DNA from: Streptomyces olivoverticillatus
GTDB lineage: Bacteria; Actinomycetota; Actinomycetes; Streptomycetales; Streptomycetaceae
NCBI RefSeq assembly: GCF_014203555.1
Contig: NZ_JACHJH010000004.1
Span: forward strand, 372,001-436,000
Direction of reading: 5' to 3'
DNA length: 64,000 bases
Positions 51,583 to 60,970 of this stretch are shown piece after piece. The notes under the pieces are model-generated. The model was not told the origin of the DNA. It saw nothing but the letters and a program-made list of their open reading frames with translations, and did not search any database. Each line of letters starts with the position of its first letter. The stretch's first letter is position 1. A program made the translations under genes and the position numbers.

Positions 51583-52855
51583 GACGGCCGGCGCCGGCCG
51601 GCCCACCGTCCTGGCCACCTTCACCGAGGCCCCGCTCGCGGTGAAGACGGTCCTCGTCGGTGTGCTCATCAACCGGCTCAGCGGCTTCCTCAACGTCTTC
51701 CTGGTGCTCTTCCTGACGTCCCAGGGCTATGCGAAGAGCCAGACGGTCCTGGCGCTCGGCGTCTACGGGGGCGGAGCCGTCGTCGGCGCGCTCATCGGCG
51801 GGGCGCTGGCGGACCGGCTGGGAGTGCGCGGCGCCACCGTGGTCAGCATGGGCAGCGCCAGTGTGCTGACGGCCTCGCTGCTGTATCTGCCGGACTTCTG
51901 GATGCTGTTGGGGGCGGTGGCGCTGGTCGGCCTGTGCGCCCAGCTGTTCCGCCCGGCCTCGGCCACCCTGCTGTCGGAGCTGACCTCCGACGACCGGCAG
52001 GTCATGATCTTCGCGATGTACCGGTTCGGCCTCAACGTGGGGGCGACGGCCGCGCCGCTGCTCGGCTTCGCGCTCTACAAGGCGGGCGGACACAGCTACG
52101 ACCTGCTGTTCTGGGGCGAGGCCCTGATCGCCCTGGTGTACGCGGTGCTCGCGTACGCCACCCTGCCCGCCCGCACGGCGGGACGGGCCGCGGAGGCGCA
52201 GCCGGAGGAGCGCGGCCCGGCGGGCGGCTACGGGGCGGTGCTCCGGGACCGGCGCTACCTGCTCTACCTGCTCGCGGCCTTCTTCCACTCCGTGGTCTAC
52301 GTGCAGTACCTGTCGACGCTGCCGCTGTACGTCGAGGACATCGGACTCGCGGTCTTCTGGTACACGGTCGCGGTCTCCCTCAACGGCTTCATCGTGGTGG
52401 TCTTCGAGCTGCTGATCACCAAGCTCTCCCAGAACTGGCCGCTGAAGCTCACCATCGGCCTGGGCTTCGCCCTGGTCGGCGCCGGAGTGGCTTTCTACGG
52501 GCTGCCCCTGGGCCCCGCGGCCCTGGTCGTCGGCACCCTCATCTGGTCGCTCGGCGAGATCATCGGCGGCCCGGCGGTCTTCGCCTACCCGGCCAATGCC
52601 GGCCCGGACCGCCTCAAGTCGCGCTACATCGGCAGCTTCCAGTTCATGTTCGGTCTCGGCACGGCCGTCGGGCCGATGCTCGGCGGCTGGATGTTCCTCC
52701 AGCTCGGGCAGCTGGTGTGGCCCGCGCTGGCCGTCGGCTCGCTCCTCGCCACGGTCCTCGGCCTGGCCGCGGTGCGCACCCGCACGGAACCGGCCGCACC
52801 GGCCGCCACGGCCGCCGGCCACCCCCAGGAAGCGCTCGCGGCCGACCACTCCTGA
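51572..52855 (+). CDS. MFS exporter of the cluster
   Basis: A 427-residue 12-TM major-facilitator protein. Motif A reads G-G-A-L-A-D-R-L-G-V-R-G after TM2. It resembles amino-acid-antibiotic exporters. The start overlaps the ATP-grasp gene by eleven bases, so it belongs to the same translation unit. It is the natural candidate for export of the toxic product and self-protection. Cytoplasmic loop residues 195-210 and the C-terminal 25 residues are Ala/Glu-rich and probably disordered. Confidence 0.87.
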   Translation: MAAETAGAGRPTVLATFTEAPLAVKTVLVGVLINRLSGFLNVFLVLFLTSQGYAKSQTVLALGVYGGGAVVGALIGGALADRLGVRGATVVSMGSASVLTASLLYLPDFWMLLGAVALVGLCAQLFRPASATLLSELTSDDRQVMIFAMYRFGLNVGATAAPLLGFALYKAGGHSYDLLFWGEALIALVYAVLAYATLPARTAGRAAEAQPEERGPAGGYGAVLRDRRYLLYLLAAFFHSVVYVQYLSTLPLYVEDIGLAVFWYTVAVSLNGFIVVVFELLITKLSQNWPLKLTIGLGFALVGAGVAFYGLPLGPAALVVGTLIWSLGEIIGGPAVFAYPANAGPDRLKSRYIGSFQFMFGLGTAVGPMLGGWMFLQLGQLVWPALAVGSLLATVLGLAAVRTRTEPAAPAATAAGHPQEALAADHS

Positions 52856-52924
52856 GGCCACTCCCAAGGCGCGTCCGCCCAACCCCCCTTCACGTTCATC
52901 GTTGGTCGAAAGAGAGGTCCGGAA

Positions 52925-54250
52925 ATGGGACTCACCAGTGCCCCCGGCGAGCCCGCGCAGTACCGCTGCGTAGGGATCGGCGTAGGCCCGGCGAACCTGA
53001 GCCTGGCGTCGCTGCTGCACAGTCACCCGGAGGCCCCCCATCTCTTCCTCGACAGAAAGGATTCCTTCGGCTGGCACGACGGCCAGCAGATACCCGGAGC
53101 GACGCTGCAGGTGTCCATGTTCAAGGACCTGGTCAGCCTCTCCGACCCCACGAATCCCTTCTCCTTCCTGTCGTACCTGCACGAGCAGGGGCGGGTCTAC
53201 CACTTCCTCAACGCCCGGTTCTCGGACGTGCCGCGCCTGGAGTTCCGCAACTACCTGGCCTGGGCGGCCGAGCGCAACGAGAACGTCGCCTTCGGCGAGG
53301 ACGTCCGCGAGGTCGGCTTCGACGACGGCCGCTTCGTCGTCCGCACCGACCGCCGCACCGTGACCGCCGAGAACATCGCCGTCGGCGTGGGCAACCGGCC
53401 CTGGGTGCCGGAGCACGGGCGGAAGCTGCTCGGGCCCACCCAGTTCCACATCAGCGAGTTCATGGACAAGGCGCACGGCCTGCACGGCAAGCGGGTCGTC
53501 GTGGTCGGCGGCGGGCAGTCCGGCGCGGAGGCCTTCCTGGACCTCATCTCGCGCCCCGACGCCGAACGGCCGCAGCGGGTGGCGTGGATCTCGCGACGGG
53601 GCAACTACTTCCCCATCGACGACTCGCCGTTCACCAACGACTTCTACATGCCCTCGCACTCCGACTACTTCTACGGCCTGCCGGCCCCGGACCGCGCGGC
53701 GTTCAACGCCCGGCACATCCTGACCAGCGACGGCATCTCCGAGTCGACGCTCCGCGACATCTACCAGCGGATCTACATCCACCGCTTCGTCGAGAACGGC
53801 TCCCCGGAGCTGGCCGGCCTCTTCCCCAACCGCGAGGTGACCGGGGTGACCCAGGGGAAGGGCGGGACCTGGGGGCTCGCGGTGCGCCACAACGACGAGT
53901 CCGGCGACACCGAGTACTACGAGGCGGACGTGGTCGTCTGGGCGACCGGTTTCCGGCCCGCCGCCATGGACTTCCTCGCCCCGATCGCCGACCGGCTGGA
54001 GCGCGAGGGCGACGAACTGCGCATCGACGAGGACTACGCGGTCCAGTGGGACGGCCCCGTCGACCGCAACATCTTCGTGCAGAACGCGGCCATGGGACAG
54101 CGCGGCCTCGCCGACCCCAACCTCAGCCTGAACGCCCGCCGGAGCCGGCGCATCGCCGACCGGCTGCTCGGCCTGAACAGCGACGAGCAACTGGCCTCCT
54201 TCGTCGCCTGGTCGACGAAGGAGGGCACGAAGGTGCCGTGGTCGGCGTGA
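52925..54250 (+). CDS. L-lysine N6-hydroxylase (Spb38/Tri26-like)
   Basis: A 441-residue flavin monooxygenase of the IucD/PvdA/SidA family. It has G-I-G-V-G-P-A-N-L-S-L near residue 17 (FAD), W-H-D-G-Q-Q-I-P, V-V-V-G-G-G-Q-S-G-A-E (NADPH) and the late V-V-W-A-T-G-F-R-P. Homologues in the s56-p1 and triacsin pathways oxidise free lysine to N6-hydroxylysine, the first step of hydrazine formation. It is followed directly by the two other genes of that three-enzyme set. GAGAGG precedes the ATG. By position it would be azsL. Confidence 0.88.
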   Translation: MGLTSAPGEPAQYRCVGIGVGPANLSLASLLHSHPEAPHLFLDRKDSFGWHDGQQIPGATLQVSMFKDLVSLSDPTNPFSFLSYLHEQGRVYHFLNARFSDVPRLEFRNYLAWAAERNENVAFGEDVREVGFDDGRFVVRTDRRTVTAENIAVGVGNRPWVPEHGRKLLGPTQFHISEFMDKAHGLHGKRVVVVGGGQSGAEAFLDLISRPDAERPQRVAWISRRGNYFPIDDSPFTNDFYMPSHSDYFYGLPAPDRAAFNARHILTSDGISESTLRDIYQRIYIHRFVENGSPELAGLFPNREVTGVTQGKGGTWGLAVRHNDESGDTEYYEADVVVWATGFRPAAMDFLAPIADRLEREGDELRIDEDYAVQWDGPVDRNIFVQNAAMGQRGLADPNLSLNARRSRRIADRLLGLNSDEQLASFVAWSTKEGTKVPWSA

Positions 54251-55344
54251 GCGCCACGACACCGGCAAAGACCGTGGACGTGGCGGTCGTCGGCGCCGGC
54301 ATCATCGGCGTCATGACCGCCCGGGAGATCCTCCGGCGCGACCCCGGGGCCCGGGTGGCGGTCCTGGACCAGGACGCCGTCGGCAGCGGAGCCAGCCGGC
54401 GGTCGGCGGGCCTGCACTTCCCGCGGGGCGCCACCGAGCGCGTCCGCAGGATGTCGGAGTACAGCCAGGACCACTACGCGAAGCTCACGGCCGAACGGTC
54501 CGGGCTGCCCATCCACACCCTGGGGATGACGCTGGTGGCGGACGACGCCGGGGAGGCGCAGCTGCGCCGCACCTACCTTCCCGGCGCCCGCCTGTCCCGC
54601 GTCGGGAGCGTGCCCGGCGGCTTCGTCCGGGTCCCCGCGGAGTACGGCGTGTGGGAGGGCGAGGGCTGCCAGTACGCCGACGTGCACGCGCTGACCGGGC
54701 TCCTCGCCCGGGAGCTGCGCGGGCGTGCCGCGTTCCACGAGGGCGTGCAGGTGACCGCGGTGGAGAGCGACGAGGACACCGTCGCCCTGCGGCTCGGCAC
54801 CGGCCGTACGCTCCTCGCCCGGCAGGCGCTGCTGGCGCCGGGCCCCTGGCTTGCCGCACCCGCCTGGAAGGACCTCGTGGCGCCGCTGGGCGCCCGCGTG
54901 AAGAAGGTCGTGGCCCTGCACATCGAGCAGCAGCCCCGCGAGGACGACCACGCCATCGTCTTCCACGACGAGGACGCGTTCCTGCTGCCCCTCCACGAGC
55001 GGGGGCACTGGCTGTTCAGCTACACCTGCCAGGAGTGGGACGTCGACCCGGACACCCTCGGCGGCGGCCTGTCCGACGCCCATCTGCGCGACGCACTCGC
55101 CCTGTTGGAGCGCTACGCGCCCGAACTCGCCGGCCTGTGCACCTCCGGACGGGTCTTCTGCGACGCCTACGGGCCGGACGGCGAGCCCGTCGTGAGCCGG
55201 CTCCCGCAGGCCGGACGCGTGGTGTTCGCGGGCGCCGCGAACGGCTCCGGCTACCGGCTCGCGCCCGCCATCGCCGCGGAGGCGGCGGATCTGCTGTGCC
55301 CTGTGACCCGGCAGGAACCCGGGCAGGAAGAGGACCAGACGTGA
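54247..55344 (+). CDS. DAAO-like FAD oxidase (Spb39/Tri27-like)
   Basis: A 365-residue FAD-dependent amine oxidase of the glycine/D-amino-acid oxidase fold. The N-terminus has V-A-V-V-G-A-G-I-I-G-V and the C-terminus A-G-A-A-N-G-S-G-Y-R-L-A-P. In known hydrazinoacetate pathways this enzyme oxidises the N6-(carboxymethylamino)lysine adduct and frees the N-N-containing C2 unit plus aminoadipate semialdehyde. The GTG at 54247 overlaps the upstream stop (GTGA); another GTG three codons earlier is possible. By position it would be azsM. Confidence 0.86.
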   Translation: MSATTPAKTVDVAVVGAGIIGVMTAREILRRDPGARVAVLDQDAVGSGASRRSAGLHFPRGATERVRRMSEYSQDHYAKLTAERSGLPIHTLGMTLVADDAGEAQLRRTYLPGARLSRVGSVPGGFVRVPAEYGVWEGEGCQYADVHALTGLLARELRGRAAFHEGVQVTAVESDEDTVALRLGTGRTLLARQALLAPGPWLAAPAWKDLVAPLGARVKKVVALHIEQQPREDDHAIVFHDEDAFLLPLHERGHWLFSYTCQEWDVDPDTLGGGLSDAHLRDALALLERYAPELAGLCTSGRVFCDAYGPDGEPVVSRLPQAGRVVFAGAANGSGYRLAPAIAAEAADLLCPVTRQEPGQEEDQT

Positions 55345-57614
55345 TCATCAACAAGTACGACGACGGCGTCCTGAGCGAGGCCTTCGGCATCGACATGAGC
55401 AGCATCGAAGGGCTGGGCGTGGGCGCCGGCTGGGGCAGGGTGGCCCCGGGCCGCAGCTCGACCAGCCACCAGCACGACGAGACCGAGTTCTTCGTCATCG
55501 TCCAAGGCCGCGGCGAGTTCGTCATCGACGGCCGGCGGCACCCCGCCGAACCCGGCACCGTGGCCCTCTTCGAGCCCTTCGAGTCCCACGTGCTGGAGAA
55601 CACCGGCGACACCGACATCGTCTTCCTGACCCAGTACTGGCGGGACGCCGGACGGGCCGTTCTCTCGGCCGGGTCGGCAGAGCGCAAGGGCCACGGCGAG
55701 CGGCCGGTGTTCGTCTTCTCCACGCCGCCCACGCCCAACGGCGACCTGCACCTCGGGCACCTGTCCGGCCCGTACCTCGGCGCCGACGCCTACGTCCGCT
55801 TCCAGCGCATGAACGGCGCCCAGGCCTGGCACCTGACCGGCAGCGACGACTTCCAGAGCTACGTGCCGGCCGCCGCGCAGCGCGAGGGCCGCGAGCCGGC
55901 CGAGACCGCCGCGCACTACAGCGCCGAGATCGCCGCGACGCTGCGCCTCCTGGACGTCCCGCTGGACCAGTACACCGTCACCAACGACGACGCCTCCTAC
56001 CCGGACGGGCTGCGGGAGTTCTTCTCCCGCCTGGTGGCCTCCGGTTCGGTGACCGCCACCGAGGGCGAGGCCCTCCACGACGCGGAGACCGGGCAGTACC
56101 TCTACGAGGTCGACGTCAAGGGCGGCTGCCCCACCTGCTCCCACGGCACCAGCGGAAACATCTGCGAGGAGTGCGGCGAGCCCAACGTCGTCACCGACCT
56201 GCAGGAGCCCGTCTCCACGGTGTCGGACACCGCGCCGCGCAAGGGCACCGTGACCCGGTTCTCCCTCCCGCTGCACGAGTTCCGCGACACCCTCGAAGAC
56301 CACCACCGGGTCGGCCGGGTGCCCGCCCGGCTGCGCGAGCTCGCCCACCGCCTCTTCGCCCGCCCCCGCCTCGACATCCCCGTCACCCACCCCTCGTCCT
56401 GGGGCGTCCCGCCCGCCGAGCGGGAGGGCGACGGCCAGGTGATCTGGGTGTGGCCGGAGATGAGCTACGGCTTCCTGCACGGCATCCAGGAGCTCGGCTC
56501 CCGGCTCGACCGGGGCTGGAAGGCCGCGGACCCCGGGCAGGACTGGAAGATCGTCCACTTCTTCGGGTACGACAACAGCTTCTACCACTCCGTGCTCTAC
56601 CCGGTGCTGTACAAGCTGGCGTTCCCCGAGTGGGCCCCGGACATCGACTACCACGTCAACGAGTTCTACCTGCTGGAAGGCAGCAAGTTCTCCACCAGCC
56701 GCAGGCACGCCGTCTGGGGCAAGGAGATCCTCGGCCCCGACTCCGTCGACGCGGTGCGGTACTTCCTCTCCCGCACCCGGCCGGAGGGCGAGCGCACCGA
56801 CTTCCGGATGGCCACCTACGAGACGGCCCTCCAGGACACCCTCATCGGCACCTGGCAGGCCTGGCTCAACGACCTCGGCAGCCGCATCGGGACGGCCTAC
56901 GACGGCGCGGTGCCGGACGCGGGCACCTGGACGCCCGAGCAGTCGGCCTTCCTCGGCCGCCTGAGCACCCGGCTGACCGCGCTCACCGGCGCCCTCGGCC
57001 CCGACGCGTTCTCCCTGCGGCAGGCGGCCGCCGAGCTCGACGGCATCGTCGAGGACACCGTCGCCTTCTCCCGCCGGGAGAGCCTGCTCGCCAAGACCGA
57101 CGCCTGGCACAGCGAGGCCCGTACCGCCGTCGCCCTGGAACTGGCCGCGGCCCGTCTCCTCGCCCACGGCGCCGCTCCCGTGATGCCGCGGTTCGCCGCC
57201 CGCCTCGCCGAGGCGCTCGGCCTGCCCGAGCCGGGCACGTGGCCGGAGACCGTCGAGCTGGTGGCCCCGGGCACCCGGGTGCGGCTCGCCGACGCGGTGT
57301 TCTTCCGCCCCACGGGCGAGACCTCGCCCGAGCCCGCGGCGGGACCCGCCCTGCTGCCCTGGCTCGCCGACACCGTCAAGACCGTGCTCCAGCTGCCGGC
57401 CGACGAGCCCGTCGCCGAGCGCACGCTCCTCTCGCTCGGCGCCGGCTCCCTGGCGGCCGTCACCGTGCAGTACCAGATCCTCGAACAGCTCGACGTGGAC
57501 CTGCCGGTCGACGAACTGCTCGGGGACCACGACCTGACCGCGCTGGCCCGACTCCTCGAGGAGCGCGCAGAGCCGGCCGCCGTCTCCCTCATCACCGAGG
57601 CAGCCCAGCAATGA
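55341..57614 (+). CDS. azsN: Cupin-MetRS-carrier protein tri-domain (AzsN-like)
   Basis: A 757-residue fusion. Cupin domain: residues 1-105, with metal ligands His43, His45, Glu49 and His83. MetRS-like domain: ~120-560, with H-L-G-H (137-140), a zinc knuckle C-P-T-C ... C-E-E-C, and K-F-S-T-S in place of KMSKS. C-terminal carrier protein: ~680-745, Ser703 in L-G-A-G-S-L. Cupin-MetRS proteins join N6-hydroxylysine to glycine: the MetRS part activates glycine and the cupin rearranges the ester into an N-N bond. The extra carrier domain is the feature reported for AzsN, which receives the hydrazonoacetyl group. The GTG start overlaps the previous stop. Confidence 0.92.
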   Translation: MIINKYDDGVLSEAFGIDMSSIEGLGVGAGWGRVAPGRSSTSHQHDETEFFVIVQGRGEFVIDGRRHPAEPGTVALFEPFESHVLENTGDTDIVFLTQYWRDAGRAVLSAGSAERKGHGERPVFVFSTPPTPNGDLHLGHLSGPYLGADAYVRFQRMNGAQAWHLTGSDDFQSYVPAAAQREGREPAETAAHYSAEIAATLRLLDVPLDQYTVTNDDASYPDGLREFFSRLVASGSVTATEGEALHDAETGQYLYEVDVKGGCPTCSHGTSGNICEECGEPNVVTDLQEPVSTVSDTAPRKGTVTRFSLPLHEFRDTLEDHHRVGRVPARLRELAHRLFARPRLDIPVTHPSSWGVPPAEREGDGQVIWVWPEMSYGFLHGIQELGSRLDRGWKAADPGQDWKIVHFFGYDNSFYHSVLYPVLYKLAFPEWAPDIDYHVNEFYLLEGSKFSTSRRHAVWGKEILGPDSVDAVRYFLSRTRPEGERTDFRMATYETALQDTLIGTWQAWLNDLGSRIGTAYDGAVPDAGTWTPEQSAFLGRLSTRLTALTGALGPDAFSLRQAAAELDGIVEDTVAFSRRESLLAKTDAWHSEARTAVALELAAARLLAHGAAPVMPRFAARLAEALGLPEPGTWPETVELVAPGTRVRLADAVFFRPTGETSPEPAAGPALLPWLADTVKTVLQLPADEPVAERTLLSLGAGSLAAVTVQYQILEQLDVDLPVDELLGDHDLTALARLLEERAEPAAVSLITEAAQQ

Positions 57615-60600
57615 CCTACCCGGACATCCTCCGCGAGATCGAATCCCGCGGACTCGCCATATCCATCGAAGGCGGAGACCTGAGACTCCAGGGCTCCCGC
57701 GACCGGATGGACCCGGAATTCATCGCCCGCATCAAGGCCGCCAAGCCGGAGCTGATCGCCTGCCTGACCGAGGAGGCGCGGGGGAGCCGCGGCTTCCCGC
57801 TGACGCTGATGCAGCGCAGCTACCTGCTCGGCCGCAGCGGCATCTTCGAGATCGGCGACGTGGCCAGCCACGTCTACCACGAGATCGAGGGCGCCTGGGA
57901 CCTGGACCGGCTGGAGGCCGCCCTGACCGCCGTCGTACGGCGGCACAGCGCGCTGCGCTCCCGCTTCCCCGGCGACGACCGGCAGGCCGAGGGGGTGTGC
58001 CCGGAGGACGTGACCATCACCCGGCGCGACCTGCGCGGCGAGAGCGAGGAAGCACGGCAGCGCATCCGCGGAGAGCTGCGCGCCGAGCAGTCGCACCGCC
58101 TGCTGCCCGCCGAACAGGGGCCGTTGGTGGCCGTCGACGCCACCCTCCTCGCCGACGACCACATGGTGCTCCACATCAGCCACGACGGGCTGGTCATGGA
58201 CGGCATCAGCATGTTCCTGTTCTTCCGCGAGTGGTGGCAGGCCTACGAGCAGGGTGCGGAGGGCGCCGAGCCCGAGGAGCTGGACTTCCAGGAGTACGTC
58301 GAGGCCCTTCAGGCCCGGCGCGACCGGGCTCCGGCCCGGCGCTCCCGCGACTACTGGCTGAACCGCGTGGACGACCTCGCCCCGCACCCGGACCTCCCGC
58401 TGCGCACCAGCCCGGCGGCCGTCACCGGGGCGCGCTTCACCCAGCGCCTGGTGCGGCTGGACGAGGTCGCCTGGAAGGCGCTCAAGGACCAGACCGCACA
58501 GGCCGGCCTCTCTCCGTCCGCGCTGCTGCTCGCCGCCTACGCGGAGACGCTGGCCACCTGGGGCGCCGGGCCGCGGTTCACGCTCAACACCACCGTCGCC
58601 AACCGGCTGCCCCTGCACCCCCGCGCCATGGAGGCGATCGGGCAGTTCTCCGACACCATGCTGGTCGAGACCGCCGTCGACCGGAGCCTGCCCTTCGCGG
58701 AGCGGGCCCTGGCCATCCAGGCGCAGCTGCGCAAGGACCTGGACCACCGGCACTTCTCCGGCATCGAGGTGATGCAGGAGCTCGCCCGGCGCCGCGGCGG
58801 GGTGGCCGGAGCCCGGATGCCCTTCACCTTCAACAGCGCCATCGGCCATGCCGGCGTGGACGGTTCCGCCCTGGAGCTCTTCGGCTCGGAGGTCTTCTCC
58901 GTCAGCCAGACGCCGCAGGTGTGGCTCAACGCCTTCGCGATGGAGCAGCACGGCGGGCTCGTCGTCCAACTCGACGGCGTGGACGAGCTGTTCCCCGAGG
59001 GGCTGCTGGACGACCTCGCCCAGGGCTACCAGCGGCTGCTGGACTCCCTGACGGACACGGCGGCCTGGCAGCAGAAGACCTTCGACCTGCTGCCCGAGGC
59101 CCAGCGGGAGCGGCGGCGCGCCGCGAACGACACGGCCGTGACCCTTCCGGACACGATGCTCGCCGACGCCTTCCTGGCACAGGCCGAGCGCACCCCGCAG
59201 GCACCCGCCGTCATCACCTCCAGCGGCGAGATCAGCTACGGCGAGCTCCGCCGGCGCGCCGTACGGGCCGCCCACTGGCTGCGCGAGCGGGGCGTCGGCC
59301 GGGACGAACTGGTGGGGCTGGTGATGTCCCGGGGCCCTGAGCAGATCACCGGAATCATGGCCACCGTGCTCGCGGGCGCGGCCTACCTGCCCGTCGACGC
59401 GGGCCTGCCCGCCGAGCGCCGGCAGTACATGCTGCGGGACGGCCGGGTGCGCTGCGTGCTCACCGACACCGCCCGGCCCGAGGAGGATTACGGCGACCGG
59501 CACGTCCTCGCCCTCGACACCCTCGCCGAGCCGGACGCGGAGCCCGCCGAGGCCCCGGCGGCGCTGCCCGGCGCCTGCCCGGACGACCTGGCCTACGTGC
59601 TCTACACCTCCGGCACGACGGGCGAGCCCAAGGGCGTCATGGTCACCCACCGCAACGTGGCCAACGTCGTCGCCGACTGCCGGGACCGCTTCGGCATCAG
59701 CCCCGCCGACCGGTTCTTCGCCATCAGCGCCTTCAACTTCGACCTGTCGGTGTGGGACGTCTTCGGCGCCCTCTCGGCCGGCGCGGCACTGGTGATGCCG
59801 GACCGGGACAAGGCCGTCGACCCCGCCCACTGGCTGGAGCTCTGCACCGCCGCCGGGGTCACGGTCTGGAACTCCGTCCCCGCCATCGTCTCGCTCATGC
59901 ACGACCAGGCACTCGTCGAGACGGGCCTCCCGCCGGCGCTGCGCCTGGTGATGATGAGCGGCGACCGGATCCCGCCCACCCTGCCGGCCGCACTCCGCCG
60001 CCTCAAGGACGACCTGGACGTCATCTCCCTCGGCGGACCGACCGAGACGACGATCTGGAACATCCTGCACCCGGTGGGCCGCCACGAGGACGGCAGCGAG
60101 TCCATCCCCTACGGACGCCCCAACGCCAACAACCGGGCCTACGTCCTCGATCACGACGGCCTGGACGCACCGGACTGGGTCACCGGCGAGATCTGCGCCG
60201 CCGGCACCGGCCTGGCCCGGGGCTACTGGGGCGACGAACAGCGCACCGCCGAGCGGTTCTTCCACGACGCCCGCCGGGACGAACGGCTCTACCGCACCGG
60301 CGACCTCGGCCGCTACCTGCCCGACGGCGAGATCCAGATCCTCGGCCGCAGCGACTTCCAGATCAAGGTCAACGGCTACCGCATCGAGGCGGGCGAGGTC
60401 GAGACCCGGCTGGTCGCACACGACGCGGTTCGCCAGGCCGTCGTCGCGAGGGCGTCCGGCGCCCGGGGCGACCTGCTGGTGGCCCACCTGGTGCCGAGCG
60501 GCGACGCCCGGCCCAGCCAGGCCGAGCTGCGCCAGGCGCTCCGCCGCGACCTGCCCGACTACATGACCCCGTCGGCGGTCGTCTGGCACGAGGAGCTGCC

Positions 60601-60970
60601 GCTGACCCGCAACGGCAAGGTGGACCGGACCAAGCTCTCCGCCACGGCCATCGACACCGTGGTGGCAGGCGGCGGGCAGGCTCCCGCCTCCGGCGGCGCA
60701 CCCGCCTCCCAGCTCGAACGCCGGGTCGCCGCAATCTGGTCGGAGATCCTCAAGGGCGCCGAGGTGGGCGTCCACGACAACCTGCGCGACCTCGGCGGCG
60801 ACTCCATCTCCGCGGCCCGCATCCTCACCGCGGTCCGTAAGGAGTTCCGCATCACCATCCCCCTCGACGCGATGTACGAGATGGGGACCGTGCGGGCCAT
60901 GACCGACCACCTCGCCGAAGCGCTGGCCGAGCGTGCCGCGGAAGGGAGCGACCCGTGCCCCGCTCGCTGA
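57611..60970 (+). CDS. azsO: NRPS: docking - Cy - A - PCP (AzsO-like)
   Basis: A 1119-residue single module. Residues ~1-55 resemble a TubC-type docking domain. The next ~430 residues are a heterocyclization-type domain: F-P-L-T-L-M-Q-R-S-Y-L-L-G-R and D-G-L-V-M-D-G-I-S (the DxxxxDxxS motif replacing HHxxxDG). The A domain has Y-T-S-G-T-T-G-E-P-K-G and Y-R-T-G-D; its pocket by hand alignment reads D-L-W-N-M-S-L-I-W. The PCP has G-G-D-S with Ser1065. No thioesterase domain. In azs the Cy domain makes an ester between carrier-bound hydrazonoacetyl and L-serine. The pocket here looks nearer to cysteine codes, a point to test. Confidence 0.9.
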   Translation: MTYPDILREIESRGLAISIEGGDLRLQGSRDRMDPEFIARIKAAKPELIACLTEEARGSRGFPLTLMQRSYLLGRSGIFEIGDVASHVYHEIEGAWDLDRLEAALTAVVRRHSALRSRFPGDDRQAEGVCPEDVTITRRDLRGESEEARQRIRGELRAEQSHRLLPAEQGPLVAVDATLLADDHMVLHISHDGLVMDGISMFLFFREWWQAYEQGAEGAEPEELDFQEYVEALQARRDRAPARRSRDYWLNRVDDLAPHPDLPLRTSPAAVTGARFTQRLVRLDEVAWKALKDQTAQAGLSPSALLLAAYAETLATWGAGPRFTLNTTVANRLPLHPRAMEAIGQFSDTMLVETAVDRSLPFAERALAIQAQLRKDLDHRHFSGIEVMQELARRRGGVAGARMPFTFNSAIGHAGVDGSALELFGSEVFSVSQTPQVWLNAFAMEQHGGLVVQLDGVDELFPEGLLDDLAQGYQRLLDSLTDTAAWQQKTFDLLPEAQRERRRAANDTAVTLPDTMLADAFLAQAERTPQAPAVITSSGEISYGELRRRAVRAAHWLRERGVGRDELVGLVMSRGPEQITGIMATVLAGAAYLPVDAGLPAERRQYMLRDGRVRCVLTDTARPEEDYGDRHVLALDTLAEPDAEPAEAPAALPGACPDDLAYVLYTSGTTGEPKGVMVTHRNVANVVADCRDRFGISPADRFFAISAFNFDLSVWDVFGALSAGAALVMPDRDKAVDPAHWLELCTAAGVTVWNSVPAIVSLMHDQALVETGLPPALRLVMMSGDRIPPTLPAALRRLKDDLDVISLGGPTETTIWNILHPVGRHEDGSESIPYGRPNANNRAYVLDHDGLDAPDWVTGEICAAGTGLARGYWGDEQRTAERFFHDARRDERLYRTGDLGRYLPDGEIQILGRSDFQIKVNGYRIEAGEVETRLVAHDAVRQAVVARASGARGDLLVAHLVPSGDARPSQAELRQALRRDLPDYMTPSAVVWHEELPLTRNGKVDRTKLSATAIDTVVAGGGQAPASGGAPASQLERRVAAIWSEILKGAEVGVHDNLRDLGGDSISAARILTAVRKEFRITIPLDAMYEMGTVRAMTDHLAEALAERAAEGSDPCPAR

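Noticed and set aside
55341..57614. A housekeeping methionyl-tRNA synthetase
   Set aside because: The protein has an N-terminal cupin, a degenerate KFSTS loop and a C-terminal carrier domain, and it lies beside hydrazine-forming partners.
57611..60970. An ordinary peptide-bond-forming C domain in the NRPS
   Set aside because: The HHxxxDG motif is absent; DxxxxDxxS and the FPLT...YLLGR start mark the heterocyclization type.
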